Made by a program: the position numbers and the translations under genes. The notes beneath the pieces are model-generated. The model was not told where the DNA came from and did no database searches. It was given only the letters and a program-made list of their open reading frames with translations. Positions 1 through 5,239 of a stretch of DNA of 7,921 bases are shown piece after piece (the first letter of the stretch is position 1; each line of letters opens with the position of its first letter). This stretch comes from Oscillospiraceae bacterium (GTDB lineage Bacteria; Bacillota; Clostridia; Oscillospirales; Ruminococcaceae). The stretch spans positions 1-7,921 of the forward strand of contig JAGBFZ010000101.1 in NCBI GenBank assembly GCA_018110855.1. The letters run 5' to 3'.

Positions 1-80
1 CTATAATACGCCCACTCTGCGTCAAACTCCCTTGCCATGCATAAATGCCGCCTGCGGTCGTTTTCCTTGATTGGGCGCAT
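1..80 (-). CDS. 5' end of an unidentified gene, cut by the window edge
   Basis: Reading the minus strand from an ATG at 80, the frame stays open for 26 codons to the window edge. The product begins MRPIKENDRRRHLCMAREFD and continues AEWAYY. It is basic at first and then mixed, and looks like real protein rather than a random frame. A weak Shine-Dalgarno-like GGTGG (86-90) lies 5 nt upstream, and an in-frame GTG at 89 is an alternative start. The gene follows the terminator of pnuC on the same strand, so it should have its own promoter; a TATACT-like -10 at 119-124 is possible, but I find no good -35. The piece is too short to assign a family. Confidence 0.45.
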   Translation of the reverse strand, partial: MRPIKENDRRRHLCMAREFDAEWAYY

Positions 81-135
81 TATATCCACCGTCTTTATCC
101 ATAGAACAAATGGGTATTAGTATAAAATCGGCGTG

Positions 136-174
136 AAAAAACAGCGGAGACTTTGCACATGACTCCGCTGTTTT
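136..174 (-). terminator. Intrinsic terminator after pnuC
   Basis: CAGCGGAG (142-149) pairs perfectly with CTCCGCTG (163-170) around a 13-nt loop, and A/T pairs extend the stem to 138-174. Read on the minus strand, the hairpin begins just beyond the pnuC stop codon and is followed by six T residues (136-141), the standard Rho-independent layout. On the plus strand the same hairpin is followed by TTTTGTTATTT, so it may also stop transcription entering from the left. It closes the nrtR-nadR-pnuC unit. Confidence 0.9.
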
Positions 175-179
175 GTTAT

Positions 180-866
180 TTATGCATTTTCCGTTCGGCT
201 CATTCTGCTCCAGTTTACATAGCCGTAAACTGCATTCAAGAGGTACACCGCCCACATTGTGGTCATGATGGGGTCGCCCTTTCCTGCCCACATTATCACT
301 GTGACTGTGTCCACTATTATCCAGAGGAGCCACTGCTCACGGTAGCGCATTACCATGAGGGCGTTGGCGGTTATAGATATAACGGTGCTTGCACTGTCGA
401 GCCATGGAGAGCTGCCGCCCATAAACGACAGCAGGCTGCGGTAGAGGATTATTCCTGCTGCTGTTCCCGCAAGGGTCAGCAGGGCATAAACGGGCTTCAT
501 TCGTCTGCCCTTTACCTGTCCTATATCCTCGCTGTAATTTTTCTTCCACAGATATATTCCCACAAACTGAGATGGGAAATAATACAGGGCATTGAGCATT
601 ACCTCGCCGTAGAATTTATTTACAAAAGAGATGATGATGTACAGGATGATATTGGCAAAGCCCCAATAATACTGGGATTTTTTTCCTGCGGCGCAGAGTA
701 TCACGCAAAGCACTCCGCAGATGGCGGCGGCTGAGCCGATGATATTATAGATAGGCGGCGTCTCGGTATCGGTCAAGGCAAAATACACCGTAAAGCCCGT
801 TACTGCAAGCAGCTCTGCCCATTGGAACAGGGTGAGATATTTTACAAGCTTTTTTATGGCTTCCAT
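180..866 (-). CDS. pnuC: Nicotinamide riboside transporter PnuC
   Basis: A 228-residue, very hydrophobic membrane protein of the PnuC family, which lets nicotinamide riboside cross the cytoplasmic membrane by facilitated diffusion; intracellular phosphorylation then traps it. Family hallmarks are a Tyr/Trp-rich block around residues 66-107 (YYWGFANIILY, then GEVMLNALYYFPSQFVGIYLW) and a second block around 158-193 (DSASTVISITANALMVMRYR, then EQWLLWIIVDTVTVIMW). About seven membrane segments can be drawn, and the C-terminus is short and polar. The ATG at 866 has a strong AAGGAGGG site (873-880) six nt upstream, inside the 15-nt gap after the NadR-type gene, so the two are surely co-transcribed. 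The neighbouring ribosylnicotinamide kinase supports nicotinamide riboside, rather than thiamine or riboflavin, as the substrate. Confidence 0.93.
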   Translation of the reverse strand: MEAIKKLVKYLTLFQWAELLAVTGFTVYFALTDTETPPIYNIIGSAAAICGVLCVILCAAGKKSQYYWGFANIILYIIISFVNKFYGEVMLNALYYFPSQFVGIYLWKKNYSEDIGQVKGRRMKPVYALLTLAGTAAGIILYRSLLSFMGGSSPWLDSASTVISITANALMVMRYREQWLLWIIVDTVTVIMWAGKGDPIMTTMWAVYLLNAVYGYVNWSRMSRTENA

Positions 867-881
867 ATGGATCCCTCCTTT

Positions 882-1907
882 TTATTTCGGTTCAAACAGC
901 TTATCGGTGAGCTGTACGGCTTTTTCATAACGCTCATTGTAGGTTCCCGAAAGGGAAACAAATTCAAAGCCGCGGTCACGGTAGAGCTTTTTGATCTTTT
1001 CACTGTATTCTTCACGGTTGTTTGCTATTTCCATGCTGCGGTCTCCGTCCTGAACGAATTTTACATCAGGCTCGCAGAAAAGGATAAGGTCATATTCATT
1101 GAATAGTGCGATCGCTTCGGCAAGGGCGGTGTTGCGCTCTCTGTCCTCTCCCTCGAGAAAATCAATGAAGAATTTTGTTATCAGGCAGTCGGTATCCTCG
1201 AAAAGCACCTTGTTTGCCTGCTTCACAAGCTCTATCTCACGCTGCTTATGGGTCAGCAGGATATCGGTGAAATCCGAGGGGAGCATAAGTGTATCCGTTC
1301 CCGAACGCTCGGAGATATCTCTGCCTGCCTCCTCCATGAAAACAGTATTGTAATGCATGGCAAGATTCTGAGTGAGGGTGGATTTGCCTGTGCTTTCGGT
1401 GCCGATAACAAGCACCTTTTTTACATAATAGGGTCTGACGATATTCGGGAGCAGGTCCCAATGGCTGTAAACGTCCTTCCGTATTTTTGTGGAGGATATC
1501 TCGTCTCTTTGAAATATTATCAGCTCTGCTTGCGTGTAGCATTTTTTCCAGAAGCTGTTTTCATCATAGTCGCTGCCGCAGAATACGGCGTCAATAGGCT
1601 CTCCCGCAAATTCCTTTACCTTGCGGGAATCTTCCTCCCACTGAGCTTCGTCATATTCACCCTTGGATCTACACTCGTCCTCCAGAATGAAAAGACTGAC
1701 ATGAGGCAGGTGCTTTGTGAGCTGATAGAGCCAGCGGTAGCGCACTCTTATATTTACATGGTCGCGGTTCACGCCGCTGCTTATGACGATTATCAGGCGG
1801 CGGCAGAGATTGGCGGCTTTTATTATGCACCGTATATGTCCCATGTGCAGGGGGTCAAAACTGCCGCCGTACATTCCGCATTTATATTTTGCTTCGGTTA
1901 TTTCCAT
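882..1907 (-). CDS. nadR: NadR-type NMN adenylyltransferase / ribosylnicotinamide kinase
   Basis: A 341-residue bifunctional cytoplasmic enzyme that phosphorylates nicotinamide riboside to NMN and adenylylates NMN to NAD. The N-terminal nucleotidyltransferase domain (about 9-150) carries GMYGGSFDPLHMGH (11-24), the GxFxPxHxGH signature, and ISSTKIR (137-143), the second ATP-binding motif. The C-terminal kinase domain (about 163-341) has the Walker A loop GTESTGKST (169-177), then MEEAGR (191-196) and DVKFVQDGDR (281-290), typical of this kinase. E. coli NadR begins with a helix-turn-helix repressor domain; this protein starts directly at the transferase domain, so regulation is presumably left to the adjacent NrtR. 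The ATG at 1907 has AGGAGG (1916-1921) eight nt upstream. It lies 90 nt downstream of nrtR and 15 nt upstream of pnuC. Confidence 0.93.
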   Translation of the reverse strand: MEITEAKYKCGMYGGSFDPLHMGHIRCIIKAANLCRRLIIVISSGVNRDHVNIRVRYRWLYQLTKHLPHVSLFILEDECRSKGEYDEAQWEEDSRKVKEFAGEPIDAVFCGSDYDENSFWKKCYTQAELIIFQRDEISSTKIRKDVYSHWDLLPNIVRPYYVKKVLVIGTESTGKSTLTQNLAMHYNTVFMEEAGRDISERSGTDTLMLPSDFTDILLTHKQREIELVKQANKVLFEDTDCLITKFFIDFLEGEDRERNTALAEAIALFNEYDLILFCEPDVKFVQDGDRSMEIANNREEYSEKIKKLYRDRGFEFVSLSGTYNERYEKAVQLTDKLFEPK

Positions 1908-1964
1908 GTTATGTTCCTCCTTTTAGATGGCAAAAATTTTATCGAACAAATTTTCTGAAAACAC

Positions 1965-1993
1965 TTGACTTTTGAAAACAGATGTGCTATAAT
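1965..1993 (+). promoter_or_regulatory. Strong sigma-A type promoter pointing antisense into nrtR
   Basis: TTGACT (1965-1970), a 17-nt spacer and TATAAT (1988-1993), with a TG at 1985-1986 giving an extended -10. A/T tracts at 1931-1960 resemble an UP element. The promoter sits in the 90-nt gap between nrtR and nadR, both on the minus strand, and reads towards the 3' end of nrtR. Its -10 box lies inside a near-perfect palindrome, GTGcTATaATAaCAC (1984-1998). No plus-strand gene follows until the YolD-like gene at 2859. The match to consensus is visible; activity is inferred. Confidence 0.6.
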
Positions 1994-1997
1994 AACA

Positions 1998-2696
1998 CTA
2001 TAGTTCTATGTCGGGTGAATCGGTCCGCTGACGGTAGAATTTGCTGGGACGGTGGGCATCCCCTGAGGTCATGTGATCTGTTTCCTCAATGAGGGGAGCT
2101 ATTTTTCGGCGGAAATTCGCTTTATACAGCGGCTTTCCCAGAAGTATCTCATAGACCCTTTGCAACTTCGGCAGGGTAAATTCCTCGGGGAGAAATTCAA
2201 AGGCAATTCGGCTGTACTGCACCTTGTTTTTTATCCGCTCTCTGCCATACTCGATTATTTTGCGGTGGTCGAAGGCAAGGGGGATATCGGAGCGGAGCAG
2301 CTTGTCAACATCTATGAGCTTTACCGAGGCGGTGCGGCTTCCTGCGGTGATGTCAAGCTTTTCGGAGCTTGTGAGGGAAAGATAGGACACTGAGATTATC
2401 CTCATTCGGGGGTCTCGGTCAAGGTCACCCCATGTATAGAGCTGCTCAAAATATATATCACGAAGTCCTGCTTCCTCGGCTATTCCTCGGGCGGCGGCTT
2501 CATCGAGTGTTTCGTTTATCCCCACGAACACGCCCGGAAGTGAGAGGGTGTTTTTGAATGGATGCTCGTCTCGCTCCACAAGGACTATTTTCAGGCGGTC
2601 ATCTTCGATGGTGAACACCAAGAGGTCAACGGCTACAGAGGGCTTTTCGTATATGCTTTTATCGTATGAGTTTAAAAATTCCTGTTCGGCTGTCAT
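1998..2696 (-). CDS. nrtR: NrtR, Nudix-related transcriptional regulator of NAD metabolism
   Basis: A 232-residue protein with the two-domain NrtR layout. The N-terminal Nudix-fold domain (about 20-150) would sense an NAD-derived ligand, ADP-ribose in characterised members. The C-terminal winged helix (about 158-222) contains FTLPKLQRVYEILLGKPL, then NFRRKI and RPSKFYR, characteristic of NrtR. The Nudix box (55-78) is degenerate: the usual second Gly of LPGG is Val56 and the Glu of the RE pair is Gly71, although Glu62, Arg70 and Glu74-Glu75 remain. Sensing is therefore more likely than efficient hydrolysis. The ATG at 2696 has an AAAGGA site (2705-2710). It is the first gene of the nrtR-nadR-pnuC cluster and its promoter carries palindromes, so autorepression is expected. 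A plain Nudix hydrolase is the less likely alternative. Confidence 0.88.
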   Translation of the reverse strand: MTAEQEFLNSYDKSIYEKPSVAVDLLVFTIEDDRLKIVLVERDEHPFKNTLSLPGVFVGINETLDEAAARGIAEEAGLRDIYFEQLYTWGDLDRDPRMRIISVSYLSLTSSEKLDITAGSRTASVKLIDVDKLLRSDIPLAFDHRKIIEYGRERIKNKVQYSRIAFEFLPEEFTLPKLQRVYEILLGKPLYKANFRRKIAPLIEETDHMTSGDAHRPSKFYRQRTDSPDIEL

Positions 2697-2716
2697 TTTG
2701 CATTTCCTTTCATGGT

Positions 2717-2739
2717 TAGTATTGTTTTAAAACTTACTA
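2717..2739. promoter_or_regulatory. Second dyad, at the likely nrtR transcription start
   Basis: TAGTA (2717-2721) and TACTA (2735-2739) are inverted about a central palindrome GTTTTAAAAC (2724-2733). The half-sites match the core of the dyad at 2751-2769, but the spacing is wider (23 bp span against 19). With the minus-strand -10 at 2747-2752, transcription should begin near 2739, so this dyad covers the first transcribed bases. It may be a secondary NrtR operator. The symmetry is visible; the protein is inferred. Confidence 0.4.
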
Positions 2740-2746
2740 TGATCGT

Positions 2747-2775
2747 ATGATAGTATATTTATGATACTAAGTCAA
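2747..2775 (-). promoter_or_regulatory. Promoter of the nrtR-nadR-pnuC unit
   Basis: On the minus strand: TTGACT (2770-2775), exactly 17 nt, then TATCAT (2747-2752). It ends about 50 nt before the nrtR start codon. The spacer is filled by a palindrome, consistent with repression by steric exclusion of RNA polymerase. No convincing minus-strand promoter is seen in the 90-nt gap before nadR, so this probably drives all three genes. Confidence 0.75.
2751..2769. promoter_or_regulatory. Candidate NrtR operator
   Basis: A perfect 6-bp inverted repeat TAGTAT-7-ATACTA lies between the -35 and -10 boxes of the nrtR promoter and overlaps the edge of the -10. NrtR family members commonly control their own gene and adjacent NAD salvage genes through short palindromes near the promoter, and no other regulator is encoded nearby. 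Assignment to NrtR is by position and neighbourhood only. Confidence 0.6.
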
Positions 2776-2783
2776 GAGGTTTT

Positions 2784-2817
2784 GCATATATTTGTGTGAT
2801 ATTACAAAAATATATGC
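2784..2817. repeat. Long AT-rich inverted repeat between nrtR and the YolD-like gene
   Basis: GCATATATTTGTG (2784-2796) is complementary to CAAAAATATATGC (2805-2817) at 12 of 13 positions, and the interval can pair two further steps to leave an ATAT loop. No T-run follows on either strand, so it is not an ordinary terminator. It ends 41 nt before the YolD-like start and lies just upstream of the nrtR -35. It could be a DNA operator for a dimeric regulator or a hairpin in the leader of the plus-strand gene. Confidence 0.6.
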
Positions 2818-2843
2818 GCAGATTTATGCACATTGATTATATC

Positions 2844-2849
2844 GGGAGG
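2844..2849 (+). promoter_or_regulatory. Ribosome binding site that decides the YolD-like start
   Basis: GGGAGG lies nine nt before the ATG at 2859. An in-frame upstream start at 2796 lies inside the AT-rich inverted repeat and has no such site, so the shorter reading is preferred. Confidence 0.75.
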
Positions 2850-2858
2850 CGTTGTTTT

Positions 2859-3317
2859 ATGTCCGAAAGGCTTATGAGCGAAAATGTTTACGGGGATATC
2901 ATTATGCGGTCGCATCATGTTTCTCCTGTTCGTGTGCCTATGGGAAGGCTTAATCGTGCGGCGCAGTTTGCTCCCTTTGCAGCTCTGAGCGGCTATGATG
3001 ATGCAGTGAGGGAGACGGAACGGCTTACCGATTCGAGGCGGGAGCCTGATGAGGACGGCATTTCCGATATTAACATGAAGCTGGGGTTCCTTCGTGAGTG
3101 CGGCGGTTTTCCCGAGATCGGGGTGGAATATTTCGTTCCCGATTTAAAGAAATCGGGGGGTGCATACGTTACATTGACGGGGCATTTCAGGCGCATTGAT
3201 GAATATGCGGGCAGGCTTGTTTTCTTAGACGGCGTAGAGGTTCCCATTGATGATATTTACAGGATAAATTTACCTGTGGGGGCTTTGATATCCCGCACAA
3301 AAATGTTTGACTATTAA
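2859..3317 (+). CDS. YolD-like family protein
   Basis: A 152-residue soluble protein. The N-terminal part has the signature MGRLNRAAQFAPFAALSGYD (about 28-47), followed by a charged helix (DAVRETERLTDSRRE), as in YolD-like proteins. The C-terminal part looks like a small beta domain: GGAYVTLTGHFRRIDEYAGR, then LVFLDGVEVPIDDIYRI, matching the family's final strand pattern. The molecular function is not settled; in Firmicutes these genes usually accompany a Y-family DNA polymerase (UvrX/DinB type) and damage-inducible loci. No polymerase gene is present on either side here, so this copy is an orphan within the window. It is divergent from nrtR, and its 3' end contains the -35 of the prmA promoter. 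I see no good terminator after it. Its own promoter is unclear; a weak TTGTTT-18-TATGAT (2723-2751) is one option. Confidence 0.75.
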   Translation: MSERLMSENVYGDIIMRSHHVSPVRVPMGRLNRAAQFAPFAALSGYDDAVRETERLTDSRREPDEDGISDINMKLGFLRECGGFPEIGVEYFVPDLKKSGGAYVTLTGHFRRIDEYAGRLVFLDGVEVPIDDIYRINLPVGALISRTKMFDY

Positions 3318-3335
3318 ATAAGTCTGTGGTATAAT
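3307..3335 (+). promoter_or_regulatory. Promoter of the prmA operon
   Basis: TTGACT (3307-3312), a 17-nt spacer, then TATAAT (3330-3335), with TG at 3327-3328 making an extended -10. The -35 overlaps the last codons of the YolD-like gene. Transcription would start near 3342, giving a leader of about 33 nt before prmA. No operator-like palindrome overlaps it, which suggests steady expression. Confidence 0.85.
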
Positions 3336-3361
3336 TATCTTAGCTATGTCAGAATATTTTT

Positions 3362-3368
3362 GGGAGGA
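3362..3368 (+). promoter_or_regulatory. Ribosome binding site that decides the prmA start
   Basis: GGGAGGA lies six nt before the ATG at 3375. The upstream in-frame TTG at 3360 would place this site inside the coding sequence, so ATG 3375 is chosen. Confidence 0.85.
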
Positions 3369-3374
3369 ATTTTC

Positions 3375-4346
3375 ATGAACTGGACTGAGGTAAATATATA
3401 CACCACCACCGAGGGAATTGACCCTGTTTGCGGCAGGCTTTTAAACGTGGGCGTTACGGGATTTCAGATAAGGGACGCCAAGGATTTTGAGGATTTTCTG
3501 AACGACAAGACGGGCAACTGGGATTATATAGACGATGATCTTATGAACCTGAAAAACTGCGAGACCTGCGTTACATTTTATCTTGCGGACAATTCTCAGG
3601 GGGCGGATATGCTTGCTATGGTGAAAACCGAGATGGCAGAGCTTTCCGCTATTGATACGGAGAAGAAATTCGGAAGGCTTGCCTGCGAGCTTTCAAATGT
3701 CCGTGAGGAGGACTGGGCAAACAACTGGAAGCAGTATTTCAAGCCCCTTACTGTGGGCGACAAGCTGGTTATAAAGCCCTCATGGGAGGATTATGAGGGG
3801 ACAGAGGACAGGACTGTGCTGGAGATAGACCCCGAATCCTCCTTCGGAACGGGTCAGCACAACACTACTCAGCTTTGTCTTGAGCTGCTGGAAACCAATC
3901 TTTCGGAAAATGACCGTGTGCTTGATATTGGCTGCGGCAGCGGTATTCTTTCCATTGCGGCTTTGCTTCTCGGTGCAAAAGACGCTTGTGCAGTGGATAT
4001 TGATCTCAACAGCGTTAAGATCGCTGCTCAGAATGCGGCGAAAAATCATATCTCTCCCGACAGGTATGTTACCTTTGACGGAAATATCATTTCGGACGAA
4101 AAGCTCAGGGAAAAGATAGGCGGCGGTTATCAGCTTATTACCGCTAATATCGTTGCGGACGTGCTTATTGCCATGGCTCCTATTTTCGGGGAATTTCTTG
4201 TTCCTCACGGAAGGATAATCATTTCGGGCATCATCATCGAGAGGTGCAGTGAAGTGATGGAGGCTATGGAGAAAAACGGCTTTATCCGCACCGAGCTGAG
4301 AGAGTCGGGCGGCTGGGCTGCGGCGGCTTTTGAGATGGGGAAATAA
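3375..4346 (+). CDS. prmA: Ribosomal protein L11 methyltransferase PrmA
   Basis: A 323-residue cytoplasmic enzyme that uses S-adenosylmethionine to methylate amino groups of ribosomal protein L11. The N-terminal substrate-recognition domain (1 to about 105) starts with the typical MNWTEVNIYTTTEGIDPV. The linker has EEDWANNWKQYFKP (111-124). The catalytic Rossmann domain has DPESSFGTGQHNTTQLCLE (152-170), SAM motif I VLDIGCGSGILSIAA (182-196), an acidic motif II AVDIDLNSV (206-214) and TANIVADVL (257-265) where the family has its conserved Asn-containing loop. The length is close to family norms. It heads an operon containing two more translation-apparatus modifiers, dusB and rimI. In many Firmicutes prmA is followed by rsmE; here a lipoprotein gene occupies that position. 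Confidence 0.95.
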   Translation: MNWTEVNIYTTTEGIDPVCGRLLNVGVTGFQIRDAKDFEDFLNDKTGNWDYIDDDLMNLKNCETCVTFYLADNSQGADMLAMVKTEMAELSAIDTEKKFGRLACELSNVREEDWANNWKQYFKPLTVGDKLVIKPSWEDYEGTEDRTVLEIDPESSFGTGQHNTTQLCLELLETNLSENDRVLDIGCGSGILSIAALLLGAKDACAVDIDLNSVKIAAQNAAKNHISPDRYVTFDGNIISDEKLREKIGGGYQLITANIVADVLIAMAPIFGEFLVPHGRIIISGIIIERCSEVMEAMEKNGFIRTELRESGGWAAAAFEMGK

Positions 4347-4359
4347 GGAGAGACGCAGA

Positions 4360-5220
4360 GTGAAAATAAAAGGTCTTTTGCCTATGACTTGCATTATGGG
4401 CGGTATTCTGCTTTCTGCCTGCGGTACGGGAAATGAAGAGGTCACGGACACCTCTATACCCGAAACGTTTTATTCGGAAACTGTTATGCAGACCGAACTC
4501 AGGGAAACTGTCATTTCGGAGGAGAAACCCGTTCAGACTGCTTCCTCCGAGGACGTTCAGTGGCTTATTGACAGTGCTGAGCTTCCCGAAATCATCATTG
4601 ACGAAAATTCATCTGCTGAGGATATTTTGCTTGCGGGTGAGAGGGCAGGTGTGTATTTCGGAAGGGCTGCAGAGGAGTTTTTCGGGTACGGAATTGAATA
4701 TTCATGGAAGATCGATAATCAGGACCGGATAACCTTGGACGGTATTGACGGTATTGCTCCATATCTTGTGAACAGCGGTTACAGGAAATCTGCGGGATAT
4801 TTCACCGACAGGGAAAATGATATTTACGCTCCTATGGATTATGAAGAGGCAAAGAAGTTCATTATGAACCGAATCGGTCTGACGGAGCGTGGATTTGACG
4901 AGCTGTGCCGAAATTCTCCAAGCAATTATCTGGGGATAGACGGTGAGCTTTATATAAGCTCGGGAGACGGGGGACAGGCGGGCTGGAGCTACAGCCGCAT
5001 TGTCGGATATGAAACGGGTGAAAATACTGTTGCATATAACTGCGAAAGAGTTGGCGAAGCTGAGGATTGGGGCTATGACGAAGATATTATCATGCCCTTT
5101 ACCTTCCGTCTGGCGTTTGAGGACGGCGTGTGGAAGCTTGACGGTGTTTCCTATGGAGAGGGATTTTTTGAACTGAAATGGCTGAACAGCAATTCTTTGA
5201 TGTCGGAGACTGATGAATAA
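4360..5220 (+). CDS. Putative lipoprotein of unknown function
   Basis: A 286-residue predicted lipoprotein. The GTG start at 4360 is preferred: AAGGAG (4345-4350) overlaps the prmA stop nine nt upstream, and the product then has a compact signal peptide ending in lipobox LLSAC with the modified Cys at residue 21. Starting earlier at TTG 4330 would add ten mainly basic residues. A Thr/Ser/Glu-rich linker (about 24-65), likely extended through the cell wall, precedes an acidic globular domain (about 66-286) rich in Tyr, Trp and Gly. Its order, a helical YEEAKKFIMNRIGLTERGFD stretch, then LGIDGELYISSGDGG, then strands ending FRLAFEDGVWKLDGVSYG, recalls IseA-like (endopeptidase inhibitor) domains of Clostridia lipoproteins. 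That is a tentative resemblance from memory. It is 13 nt after prmA and 19 nt before the next gene, so it is translated from the same mRNA. Confidence 0.8.
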   Translation: MKIKGLLPMTCIMGGILLSACGTGNEEVTDTSIPETFYSETVMQTELRETVISEEKPVQTASSEDVQWLIDSAELPEIIIDENSSAEDILLAGERAGVYFGRAAEEFFGYGIEYSWKIDNQDRITLDGIDGIAPYLVNSGYRKSAGYFTDRENDIYAPMDYEEAKKFIMNRIGLTERGFDELCRNSPSNYLGIDGELYISSGDGGQAGWSYSRIVGYETGENTVAYNCERVGEAEDWGYDEDIIMPFTFRLAFEDGVWKLDGVSYGEGFFELKWLNSNSLMSETDE

Positions 5221-5239
5221 GAAAAATGGAGGCAGCAGA

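Noticed and set aside
117..124. TAGTAT-like half-site upstream of the partial gene at 1-80, resembling the nrtR dyads
   Set aside because: Only one half-site is present, with no inverted partner at the same spacing, so it does not support an operator.
1248..1958. A 236-codon plus-strand open frame opposite the NadR-type gene
   Set aside because: The minus-strand frame carries GxFxPxHxGH, ISSTxIR and Walker A motifs; the plus-strand product is a compositional shadow.
2056..2117. Hairpin-like CCTCAATGAGG followed by GGAGCTATTTTT as a terminator for an antisense RNA
   Set aside because: The stem is short, the T-run is separated from it by several bases, and the bases are constrained by nrtR coding on the other strand.
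2073..2393. Plus-strand open frame antisense to nrtR
   Set aside because: It lies wholly opposite nrtR, whose Nudix and winged-helix motifs are clear, and the frame has no recognisable features of its own.
3780..4451. Long minus-strand open frame opposite prmA
   Set aside because: prmA motifs on the plus strand are unambiguous. The antisense frame has no ribosome binding site of note and no recognisable domain.
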